12,179 nt of DNA. It comes from Bacteroidota bacterium (GTDB lineage Bacteria; Bacteroidota; Bacteroidia; Bacteroidales; VadinHA17). The translations under genes were made by a program, and so were the position numbers. Below are positions 1 through 6,373 of the stretch, piece by piece (the stretch's first letter is position 1; every line of letters begins with the position of its first letter). The notes beneath the pieces were generated by a model, which was not told where the DNA came from, ran no database searches, and saw only the letters and a list, made by a program, of their open reading frames with translations. The DNA lies in NCBI GenBank assembly GCA_015222065.1, contig JADFUQ010000107.1:1-12179 (forward strand). The letters run 5' to 3'.

Positions 1-287
1 AAAGTGGGGTTACACAGATAGCTTATCATTTCAACAAACCAATGATTGTAACTGATGTGGGCGGATTAGCCGAGATTGTTCCTGACGGAAAAACCGGTTA
101 TGTGGTTCAGCAGGACCCGGCAGCCATTGCAAAGGCAATTCATGCATTTTTTAACGAAAACCGCTCAAAAGATTTTATAGAAAATATAAAAAATGAAAAG
201 AAAAAATACTCCTGGTCACAAATGGTTGAAGCAATTGAAACAATTTATAAATTAATAAATATTCAGCATAATGATAATAAGAAGTAA
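1..287 (+). CDS. Glycosyltransferase family 4 (GT1-fold type), C-terminal end only
   Basis: The gene enters from outside the window; the first complete codon is at position 3, and the last 94 residues are visible. They begin SGVTQIAYHFNKPMIV, followed by TDVGGLAEIVPDGKTGYVV. That is the nucleotide-sugar-binding end of GT-B glycosyltransferases: a Gly-Gly-x-x-Glu turn followed by the conserved PDGxTG loop. Such enzymes move a sugar from a nucleotide donor to a growing glycan at the cytoplasmic face of the membrane. The remaining tail is lysine-rich and helical (KNEKKKYSWSQMVEAIETI), as is usual for the family. The stop codon overlaps the start of the heptose kinase gene by 17 bases, so the two are almost certainly co-transcribed and probably serve the same heptose-containing glycan. 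The donor and acceptor cannot be read from this fragment. The family is clear. Confidence 0.85.
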   Translation, partial: SGVTQIAYHFNKPMIVTDVGGLAEIVPDGKTGYVVQQDPAAIAKAIHAFFNENRSKDFIENIKNEKKKYSWSQMVEAIETIYKLINIQHNDNKK

Positions 288-1293
288 AGCCCCATTACGA
301 CTTGGACTTGCCGGAGGAGGTTCAGATGTATCTCCTTACTCCGATTTATTTGGTGGTGCAATACTAAACGCCACTATCAATAAATTCGCATATGCAACAC
401 TTATTCCACATACAGATGGGAAAATTATTCTGAACTCTGTTGACCGGAAAAAACTTGTTTCACTCAACAGCACAAAAACATTAAAACTTGATGGGACACT
501 TGACCTGGTAAAGGGCATATATAATCGTATTGTTAAGGATTTTACACATAGTTCCCTGTCATTCGAGTTGATCACCCATGTTGATGCGCCTCCCGGATCC
601 GGTTTAGGCAGCTCATCTACCCTGGTAATTGCTATACTTGGAGCTTTTAGTGAATGGCTTAAATTGCCTCTGGGAGAATATGACCTTGCCAACCTTGCCT
701 ATCAGATAGAGAGAATAGATCTTGAAATGGCCGGTGGTAAACAGGATCAGTACGCCGCTACTTTCGGGGGTGTTAACTTTATGGAGTTTTATAAGGATGA
801 AAAAGTAATCGTTAATCCATTAAGAATTAAAGAACAGGTAACAGACGAGTTAGCCTATAAAATGGTGCTTTTTAATACCGAATCCAGCCGGTTCTCATCC
901 ACCATTATCAATGAGCAGGTAAAGAATGTAAAAGAGCAGAAGAAAAGCTCTGTTGAAGCGATGCACAATATAAAAAAACTTGCTGTACTAATGAAAGAAG
1001 CGCTGCTGAAAAATGAGCTTGATAAAATTGGCGAGATACTGCATAGCAGCTGGCGTTATAAACGTGAAATGGCAGAAAATATTACCAATCCGGCTCTCGA
1101 ATCAATTTATGAAAGAACATTGAAAGCAGGTGCAACAGGAGGAAAAATATCAGGTGCCGGCGGAGGGGGATACATGTTTTTCTATTGCCCCGGCAATACA
1201 CGCCACAAGGTAATTGAAGTGCTAAATAAAAACGGCGGACAGGTACAGGAATATGAATTTACTAAAACAGGTCTGAAAACGTGGGGGGTATAA
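271..1293 (+). CDS. hddA: D-glycero-alpha-D-manno-heptose 7-phosphate kinase (GHMP kinase family)
   Basis: A 340-residue GHMP-superfamily sugar kinase. It is expected to phosphorylate D-glycero-D-manno-heptose 7-phosphate at C1 with ATP, giving the 1,7-bisphosphate in the cytoplasm. All three family motifs are visible. The N-terminus is RSKAPLRLGLAGGGSDVSPY (residues 4-23). The ATP-binding glycine/serine loop PPGSGLGSSS is at 107-116. The C-terminal motif KISGAGGGG is at 292-300. GGKQDQYAA (155-163) carries the likely catalytic Asp. The N-terminal block closely resembles HddA proteins, which separates it from galactokinase or fucokinase relatives. The ATG at 271 lies inside the end of the preceding glycosyltransferase gene, and hddC follows after 17 bases, so this is a tight operon. 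The isomerase (GmhA) and phosphatase (GmhB) needed for the full pathway are not in the window. A fucose/arabinose-type GHMP kinase is the main alternative, made less likely by the hddC neighbour. Confidence 0.88.
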   Translation: MIIRSKAPLRLGLAGGGSDVSPYSDLFGGAILNATINKFAYATLIPHTDGKIILNSVDRKKLVSLNSTKTLKLDGTLDLVKGIYNRIVKDFTHSSLSFELITHVDAPPGSGLGSSSTLVIAILGAFSEWLKLPLGEYDLANLAYQIERIDLEMAGGKQDQYAATFGGVNFMEFYKDEKVIVNPLRIKEQVTDELAYKMVLFNTESSRFSSTIINEQVKNVKEQKKSSVEAMHNIKKLAVLMKEALLKNELDKIGEILHSSWRYKREMAENITNPALESIYERTLKAGATGGKISGAGGGGYMFFYCPGNTRHKVIEVLNKNGGQVQEYEFTKTGLKTWGV

Positions 1294-1310
1294 GCTTTAA
1301 TAAAACACTA

Positions 1311-2000
1311 ATGACTGAAGAAGCAATTATACTTGCAGGTGGTCTGGGAACCAGGTTAAAGAGTGTTATCAGTGACATTCCCAAGCCCATGGCTCCAATT
1401 CATGATAAACCTTTTCTGGAATACCTGCTCTCCTACCTGGTTAAATTCAAAATTAAAAAGACTGTACTTTCAGTCGGGTATAAATATCAATATATATTCG
1501 ATCATTTCGGTGATAATTATAAAGGAATAGAGCTATTATATGCCATTGAAGATAAGCCTCTCGGAACAGGAGGAGGAATAAGAAATGCCGTGGATCATAT
1601 AAATAATGATCACTTTTTTCTCCTGAATGGCGATACTTACTATGAGACTGATCTTGATAAGCTTTACCATTTACATATAAAAGAAAAAGCTAATATTACT
1701 TTGTCACTATTGCCAATGGAGAAATTCAGCAGGTATGGTTCTGTGAAGGTAAACGGAACAAAAATTATAGAATTCATGCCAAAAAAATTTACAGAAAAAG
1801 GGTTGATAAATGGCGGTGTGTATGTTGTTAACCGATCGGTTTTTCAAAAATATTCTCCCGGTAAAAAGTTTTCATTTGAGACAGACCTTCTTCAGGTTAT
1901 GTGTAATAGTCTCAACTTCCACGGATATATTTCGGAAGCTCCTTTTATTGATATAGGGATACCGGAAGACTATAAGAAGGCCCACGAATATTTTAGTTAG
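1311..2000 (+). CDS. hddC: D-glycero-alpha-D-manno-heptose 1-phosphate guanylyltransferase-like nucleotidyltransferase
   Basis: A 229-residue sugar-1-phosphate nucleotidyltransferase, which couples NTP to a sugar 1-phosphate. Next to hddA it most likely makes GDP-D-glycero-alpha-D-manno-heptose. Visible features are the NTP-binding signature LAGGLGTRLK (8-17), PKPMAPI (24-30), PLGTGGGIRNA (83-93) with the glycine-rich base-contacting loop, and the metal-binding NGDTYYETD (106-114). The length matches short single-domain enzymes without the left-handed beta-helix. The ATG at 1311 was chosen because it places AIILAGG directly at the N-terminus; a GTG at 1281 would add ten residues inside hddA. 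The gene ends TTT AGT TAG, and the last G is the first base of the inserted element at 2000-2264. Without the element the stop would have been TAA. Use of GTP rather than CTP or UTP is inferred from context. Confidence 0.85.
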   Translation: MTEEAIILAGGLGTRLKSVISDIPKPMAPIHDKPFLEYLLSYLVKFKIKKTVLSVGYKYQYIFDHFGDNYKGIELLYAIEDKPLGTGGGIRNAVDHINNDHFFLLNGDTYYETDLDKLYHLHIKEKANITLSLLPMEKFSRYGSVKVNGTKIIEFMPKKFTEKGLINGGVYVVNRSVFQKYSPGKKFSFETDLLQVMCNSLNFHGYISEAPFIDIGIPEDYKKAHEYFS

Positions 2001-2264
2001 TGTCTGTCCATAAAATCGCGCATTTTCGCCAATAAAGCACCAAATAGTAAATCCCAATTATCAAATAACAAATGACAAATAAATTCCAAATAATAAATAA
2101 CAAAAATTCAAAACAGAATTAACCGATATATTGTCTTTATACTTTTCTTTTTTCCTTTTTTTTGAATATTGTGATTTGGGTCATTGAGATTTATTTGTAT
2201 TTTGGTGCTTGTCATTTGTGATTTTTTCTATTTATTTAAACTTTCGGACTTTATAGACTGACTC
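2000..2264. mobile_element. MITE-like non-coding fold-back element with terminal inverted repeats and 6 bp target duplication
   Basis: A 265 bp AT-rich element without a gene. The left end reads GTGTCTGTCCATAAA (2000-2014). The right end, read on the other strand, is GAGTCAGTCTATAAA (2264-2250), so 12 of 15 bases agree. TAGTTA stands directly outside both ends (1994-1999 and 2265-2270), as expected of a target-site duplication. The exact boundary is uncertain by one or two bases because the repeat starts and ends with TA. Inside, 2049-2113 and 2160-2224 form 65-base inverted arms that pair without gaps at about two thirds of positions, separated by a 46-base centre. No transposase is present, so it would need one supplied in trans. 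It separates two convergent genes and completes the stop codons of both. As a long hairpin it may also end transcription from both sides. The family was not identified. Confidence 0.72.
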
Positions 2265-3214
2265 TAGTTAATCTCTTTTTCTATTTGATATTGATTGCGT
2301 TGAGGAGATGACCGTGAAATAAGATCACCCAGGAATCCTGCAAGAAATAGTTGTGTTCCAATTATCATTGCTGTAAGAGCAAGATAGAAATATGGACTTT
2401 CCGTAACCCTGCCGGCTGCAATATTATTTACAGTTTGATATATCCTTACCCCGCCAAGCCATCCGGCTGCTAAAAATCCGATCAGGAACATCAGGGTTCC
2501 CATAGTACCAAAAAGGTGCATGGGGCGCTTACCGAACCTTGAAAAGAAACTGATTGTCATTAGATCAAGAAATCCTTTTATAAACCGGCTCATTCCAAAT
2601 TTTGTGACGCCATATTTCCTTTTCTGATGCTGCACTACTTTTTCTCCAATCTTCGTAAACCCTGCCTGCCTGACAATGATAGGAATGTACCTGTGCATCT
2701 CACCAAAAACTTCAATGTTTTTTATTACTTCCTTTTTATATGCTTTCAGTCCACAATTAAAATCATGTAAAGGAATACCGGTTACACCGCGGGCTGTTCT
2801 GTTAAAAAATTTGCTTGGCAGAGTTTTAGAAAATGGATCGAACCGTTTCTTTTTCCAGCCGGAAACAAGATCATAGTTCTCCTCAATTATCATCCTGTAC
2901 AACCCGGGAATTTCATCAGGACTGTCCTGCAAATCAGCATCCATAGTAATAATTACATCTCCATTAGCAGATCGGAAACCACTGTGGAGAGCAGCCGACT
3001 TACCATAGTTTTTTCTGAATTTGATACCCCGGATAAAACCCTTTGCTGATGACAACTTTTCAATAACCGTCCATGACAAGTCAGTACTTCCATCATCAAC
3101 TAATATTATCTCAAATGAAAGCTTTTGGCTGACACATACTTTCTTAATCCAACTTACCAATTCGGGAAGTGATTCTTCCTCATTGAAAAGGGGAACTACT
3201 ACTGTAAGATCCAT
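2264..3214 (-). CDS. Membrane-anchored glycosyltransferase family 2 (DPM1/ArnC/GtrB-like)
   Basis: A 316-residue inverting GT-A glycosyltransferase with two C-terminal membrane helices. This is the architecture of enzymes that load a sugar onto a polyprenyl phosphate, such as ArnC and GtrB. The catalytic domain starts at the N-terminus (MDLTVVVPLFNEEESLPELV). It contains DDGSTD (40-45), the metal-binding MDADLQDSPDEI (91-102), and FNCGLKAYKKEV (152-163). QHQKRKYGVTKFG (195-207) matches the family's R-x-x-G-x-(S/T)-K-(Y/F)-G element preceding the membrane part. Hydrophobic helices lie at about 232-257 and 275-300, with a short cytoplasmic tail. It follows the DUF4199 gene by 18 bases and is probably translated from the same transcript. 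The final codons are AAC TAG, where the last base comes from the neighbouring inserted element. The donor sugar and lipid acceptor are unknown. Confidence 0.88.
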   Translation of the reverse strand: MDLTVVVPLFNEEESLPELVSWIKKVCVSQKLSFEIILVDDGSTDLSWTVIEKLSSAKGFIRGIKFRKNYGKSAALHSGFRSANGDVIITMDADLQDSPDEIPGLYRMIIEENYDLVSGWKKKRFDPFSKTLPSKFFNRTARGVTGIPLHDFNCGLKAYKKEVIKNIEVFGEMHRYIPIIVRQAGFTKIGEKVVQHQKRKYGVTKFGMSRFIKGFLDLMTISFFSRFGKRPMHLFGTMGTLMFLIGFLAAGWLGGVRIYQTVNNIAAGRVTESPYFYLALTAMIIGTQLFLAGFLGDLISRSSPQRNQYQIEKEIN

Positions 3215-3232
3215 AAATTAAGTAACACTATA

Positions 3233-3787
3233 CTATTCAGCTTTTTCTTCAGGTTCTGTTGCTTCCTGTTGAAAAGGGTTGCCTTCTTTCTTAAGAAAAA
3301 TACAAGCGATCAGGGAGACAATGACACCGAAAAACACATAATTGATAATCGAACCTATCGATAATATCCATGGTACCATAAACTTCTTCTGTTGCTCCAT
3401 CACCTGATCAATCATCTCTTCGGACACTCTGCCACTTTCAGCAATTTTTTCTTCAGTAAAAGTCAGCAATTTACCCATCAGGTCAGGATCAATGACTTCA
3501 TATAACAAAAATGTGAATATTGCCCCAATGATCCCGGCATATAAACCAATTATTGTTCCGGCACCAACGCCCTGACCGTACGACATTACTCCGCCTCTTG
3601 CATCATCGCGGAATGATTTGATGCCCAGGACCAAACCGATAATAATGATCAGGATAGAAACATAGCCTAATGTCTTATTAAAAGTTTGATCAAGAAAATA
3701 CAAGAGAAGAGTGTAGATAACGAGTGCAAGTCCAAGAATCAGACCTGAATTTAAAGTTGCTTGCCAAACTGAAACTTTCTTTTCCAT
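3233..3787 (-). CDS. DUF4199-family integral membrane protein
   Basis: A 184-residue membrane protein matching the DUF4199 pattern seen widely in Bacteroidota, for which no function is established. Four hydrophobic segments lie at about 13-32, 41-57, 72-98 and 139-165. A short motif, IKSFRDDARGGVMSYGQG (56-73), sits between helices 2 and 3; the FRD and the Gly-rich MSYGQG are the most family-like parts. A charged, probably extramembrane helix spans about 104-136, and the tail is acidic (EATEPEEKAE). The ATG at 3787 was chosen because a promoter lies just upstream; a GTG at 3835 would start inside or before that promoter. The leader is A-rich with no Shine-Dalgarno sequence. The glycosyltransferase gene follows after 18 bases. 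I recall the same pairing in other Bacteroidota, which hints at a shared envelope role, but no function is claimed. Confidence 0.8.
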   Translation of the reverse strand: MEKKVSVWQATLNSGLILGLALVIYTLLLYFLDQTFNKTLGYVSILIIIIGLVLGIKSFRDDARGGVMSYGQGVGAGTIIGLYAGIIGAIFTFLLYEVIDPDLMGKLLTFTEEKIAESGRVSEEMIDQVMEQQKKFMVPWILSIGSIINYVFFGVIVSLIACIFLKKEGNPFQQEATEPEEKAE

Positions 3788-3814
3788 GATTAAGGTTTTT
3801 TTTGTTATACCTGA

Positions 3815-3844
3815 CAAATATAAACTTTTTTGCACATTTCCAAT
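3815..3844 (-). promoter_or_regulatory. Bacteroidota-type promoter for the DUF4199-glycosyltransferase operon
   Basis: On the minus strand TATATTTG (3822-3815) matches the phylum's -7 consensus TAnnTTTG exactly. ATTG (3844-3841) stands 18 bases upstream in the place of the -33 TTTG. The ATG of the DUF4199 gene begins 27 bases after the -7 box, which leaves a leader of roughly 20 bases. It is divergent from the SRP RNA promoter, and the two -33 boxes are only 26 bases apart. Confidence 0.6.
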
Positions 3845-3870
3845 AAAGAGGCATTAAGAATCAGTATCTG

Positions 3871-3901
3871 TTTGCAGTATAAATAAAAGTTACTAATTTT
3901 G
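3871..3901 (+). promoter_or_regulatory. Bacteroidota-type promoter for the SRP RNA gene
   Basis: TTTG (3871-3874), a 19-base spacer, then TAATTTTG (3894-3901). This is a full match to the TTTG / TAnnTTTG consensus of the phylum's primary sigma factor. The predicted start falls about five bases downstream, at or near the GGGUAAG that opens the SRP RNA stem. That agreement with the RNA fold supports both calls. Confidence 0.75.
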
Positions 3902-3905
3902 TACC

Positions 3906-4002
3906 GGGTAAGTCTTATACGGCCAGCTCCCGCTGAACTCCCCCAGGACCGGAAGGTAGCAAGGGTAAGTGGTTGTAGCGGTGCGATATAAGTAGCTTAC
4001 CC
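3906..4002 (+). ncRNA. ffs: Signal recognition particle RNA, small bacterial type (4.5S-like)
   Basis: About 97 bases that fold as the small bacterial SRP RNA, the scaffold that binds Ffh and directs membrane proteins to FtsY and the Sec translocon. The apical part CCAGGACCGGAAGGTAGCA (3944-3962) holds the GGAA tetraloop and the asymmetric loop contacted by the Ffh M-domain, and is very close to the E. coli 4.5S sequence. The closing stem is GGGTAAG (3906-3912) with CTTACCC (3996-4002). Inner stems are CTTAT (3914-3918) with ATAAG (3988-3992), and CCGCT (3930-3934) with AGCGG (3977-3981). There is no Alu domain. A strong promoter lies directly upstream. The exact ends are set from the fold and may be off by a few bases; a small palindrome, CTTTTATTAAAAG (4004-4016), follows. 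Confidence 0.93.
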
Positions 4003-4015
4003 ACTTTTATTAAAA

Positions 4016-4065
4016 GAGTTACGGGTTAAGAGAGTTACGGGTTACGGGTTAAGAGAGTTACGAGT
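4016..4065. repeat. Tandem repeat based on GAGTTACGGGTTAAGA with an inserted GGGTTAC heptamer
   Basis: Three consecutive units. The first is GAGTTACGGGTTAAGA, 16 bases at 4016-4031. The second, 4032-4054, is the same unit with one extra 7-base GGGTTAC step. The third is a partial unit, GAGTTACGAGT, at 4055-4065. The array lies between the SRP RNA and the YrdC-family gene and codes for nothing apparent. The GTTACGG core resembles the GTTACTG core of the array at 11404-11472. Confidence 0.8.
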
Positions 4066-4125
4066 GATAATGCCTAAATAACGTTGACCTTTTAACTTTT
4101 GCCTTTTTTACATAATTGTTATAAG

Positions 4126-4740
4126 ATGCTTATTAAAATTTACCCGGAAAATCCTAGCGATAAACTTTTAGAAGAAGTAGTAAAAACACTTGATAATGGT
4201 GGGCTTATAATATATCCTACCGATACTGTTTATGGACTGGGATGTGATCTGAAGAATCACCGGGCTGTTGAAAAAGTAGCACGTATCAAGGGAGTAGATC
4301 CGTCAAAATCCGACTTCTCTGTTATTTTTCATGACCTAAGCCACCTTTCTGAATATACAAAACAAGTTGACAATGATATTTTCAAATTAATAAAAAAGAA
4401 TCTTCCCGGTCCTTTTACTTTCATCCTTCATGCTAATAATCAGATGCCTAAAATATTTAAAACCAAAAAGAAAACCATTGGAATAAGGATCCCTGATAAT
4501 AATATTGTACTTGAAATTGTCCGCCGTTTGGGAAGACCAATTATTACAACCTCAATCCACGACCCTGATGATGTTATTGAATATACCACTGACCCTGAGT
4601 TGATATTCGAAAAATACCGGGATTTGGTTGATATTGTTATTGATGGCGGCTATGGAAAAAATGAGGCATCAACAGTGATCGATTGCACTGGAGAAGAACC
4701 ATTGGTGATCAGGGAAGGATTAGGAATAATCAGAGGTTAA
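4126..4740 (+). CDS. YrdC/Sua5/YciO-family protein, annotated class L-threonylcarbamoyladenylate synthase, nearest YciO
   Basis: A 204-residue single-domain protein of the YrdC fold. The family's TsaC/Sua5 members make threonylcarbamoyl-AMP from threonine, bicarbonate and ATP for the t6A37 modification of tRNAs. Visible are IIYPTDTVYGLGC (28-40), LPGPFTFIL (93-101), KKTIGIRIP (115-123), ASTVID (181-186) and VIREG (194-198). The lysine-rich signature of TsaC/Sua5 (K-x-R-P, with nucleotide contacts) reads RIKGVDPSKSDFSV (53-66) here. The Sua5 serine/asparagine loop is replaced by ITTSIHDPDDV. Both changes match E. coli YciO more than TsaC, so catalytic activity in t6A synthesis is uncertain. 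The ATG at 4126 was chosen over a TTG at 4099, which would add nine residues unlike the family. Just upstream, AACTTTTG (4094-4101) is only a near-promoter sequence. Confidence 0.85.
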   Translation: MLIKIYPENPSDKLLEEVVKTLDNGGLIIYPTDTVYGLGCDLKNHRAVEKVARIKGVDPSKSDFSVIFHDLSHLSEYTKQVDNDIFKLIKKNLPGPFTFILHANNQMPKIFKTKKKTIGIRIPDNNIVLEIVRRLGRPIITTSIHDPDDVIEYTTDPELIFEKYRDLVDIVIDGGYGKNEASTVIDCTGEEPLVIREGLGIIRG

Positions 4741-4822
4741 ATTCATCAAATAATTTGTTGTTAACTCTGTTAGTTACCGGTCATTTAGATCAGTAAAAAT
4801 CTTCTAAAAAATCACATGAGAC

Positions 4823-4855
4823 TCGCTGAAATACAGCCTTTTTGCAATTCAGCGA
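4823..4855. terminator. Hairpin between convergent genes, possible bidirectional terminator
   Basis: TCGCTGAA (4823-4830) and TTCAGCGA (4848-4855) form a perfect 8 bp stem with a 17-base loop. It lies between the end of the YrdC-family gene (+) and the end of the frameshifted trkH (-). No U-tract follows directly on the plus strand. On the minus strand a T-run appears about 13 bases after the stem. Termination is therefore only a suggestion based on position. Confidence 0.35.
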
Positions 4856-4869
4856 ATTGACTTCGAAAA

Positions 4870-6316
4870 TTATTTTCTCCAAAATGAAGGCGTAAACAAA
4901 ACAAGAACTGTCATTAATTCAAGACGCCCCAATATCATTAGAAATGAAAGAAATAGCTTACCTATTTGTGGAATACCGGCAAAATTACCTGCCGGACCAA
5001 CTGCACCAATCCCTGGTCCAATTCCTCCCATTGTGGTAATTACTGAACCAACTGCTGTTTTGGGGTCAAGACCCAGAAAAGTCATAAATACTGACCCAAC
5101 TACAAAAATCAATAAGTATAATGTAATAAATGAAACAATTGAATTGATCAAATCATTATCCATTGGTTTATTATTTATTCTCACATGAATAATACTATTT
5201 GGGTGTATAAGTTTCTTAAAGAGTCTTAAAATGCTTTTAAAAGCTACAACATGCCTTACAACTTTTATGCCACCACCAGTTGAACCAATACAGGCTCCAA
5301 CGAACATTAACATAAAAATAATTATCCAAATGTATTCAGGCCACTTTAAGTAATCGGAAGTTGTATAACCTGTAGCTGTAATTATTGATATAACCTGAAA
5401 AAAAGATTTTCGAAAAGCTTCTTCAAAGCTGATATCCTGTTTAAAAAACAGGATAATCGAAATAAATAAACCGGTAAAAACAATTATAAACAAATAAGTT
5501 TTAAGTTCATCATCTGAAAAAATTCGTTTAAATTTACCTCTAAGTAAGAAATAATGTAATGAAAAATTTATCCCTGATAATAACATAAATATTAAAACAA
5601 TGTATTGCACATACGAAGAGTAATATCCTATACTGCCATTTTTAGTTGAGAATCCACCAGTTGCTACTGTTCCAAAAGTATGGCATAAGCTTTCATAGAA
5701 ATTCACCCCGCCAAGTTGCAATAATATTACTTCCATAAATGTAAGAGCAATATAAATACCCCATAAATTCCTAGCTGTGTCAGCAATTTTTGGCGTTAAT
5801 TTATCGTGTATAAAACCAGTTTCTTCAGTTTTAAATAATCGGTATCCTCCAATTTTAAGAATGGGGAAAATAGAAACTACTAATAAGATTATTCCCATTC
5901 CACCAAGCCAATGTGTAAGGCTACGCCAAAACAATATACTTTTTGGAAGAGATTCAATATCAGTTAATATCGAAGAACCGGTAGTTGTAAAACCTGAAAT
6001 TGATTCAAAAAAAGCATCTATGAAATTCGGAATTGATCCACTTAGAATATAGGGAATGGTCCCAAATAATGAAACAACCAGCCAATTGAAGGTTTACAAT
6101 AAAATATCCATCTTTTAAACCTAGTTCTTTAATTAGATTATTATTTGTAAGCAAATACAATATAATACCCACAATAAAAGCAACTACTGATGAAAGTATA
6201 ATTGGAATAGTAGTATTCTCATTATAATAGAATGCCCAAAATACCGAGGTTAAAATAAATAGTGATAATATCACTAATATTCTGCCTGTAAGATTAAAAA
6301 TAAGTCGAAAATTCAT
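4870..6316 (-). pseudogene. trkH: TrkH-family potassium uptake channel, second copy, broken by a one-base frameshift
   Basis: The gene reads in two frames. The first 6316-6096 encodes MNFRLIFNLTGRILV through GLKDGYFIV, matching the N-terminus of the neighbouring intact TrkH. It then leaves frame and stops at 6005. The second frame continues from TFNWLVVSLFGTIPYIL to the natural end TPSFWRK at 4872. Dropping one A from the sense-strand AAA (plus strand TTT, 6093-6095) restores IVTFNW, which aligns with IVTFAW of the paralogue, and gives a 481-residue protein against 482 for the intact copy. All four filter loops survive: GFTTTGSS, TVATGGFST, TATGYTT and TMGGIGPG. TrkH forms the K+-conducting dimer gated by TrkA. 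The lack of other damage suggests a very recent mutation or a sequencing error; recoding is less likely. It lies 57 bases after the intact trkH, in the same direction. Confidence 0.85.
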
Positions 6317-6373
6317 CCTTATTTATGTAAAAACTAAATATCTAAAATTTTTAAAATGACCTTTATAAGGTTT

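Noticed and set aside
2000..2264. CRISPR array or small RNA gene in the hddC-glycosyltransferase gap
   Set aside because: There are no regularly spaced identical repeats and no recognisable promoter; the inverted arms and flanking direct repeat fit a fold-back element better.
4094..4101. AACTTTTG before the YrdC-family gene as a promoter
   Set aside because: It misses the first base of TAnnTTTG, and no TTTG-like -33 box stands at the right distance.
6085..6100. Programmed ribosomal frameshift in the second trkH
   Set aside because: The site GTA AAC CTT has no slippery run, rare-codon stall or stop codon in the first frame, and the paralogue needs no recoding. Mutation or sequence error is simpler.
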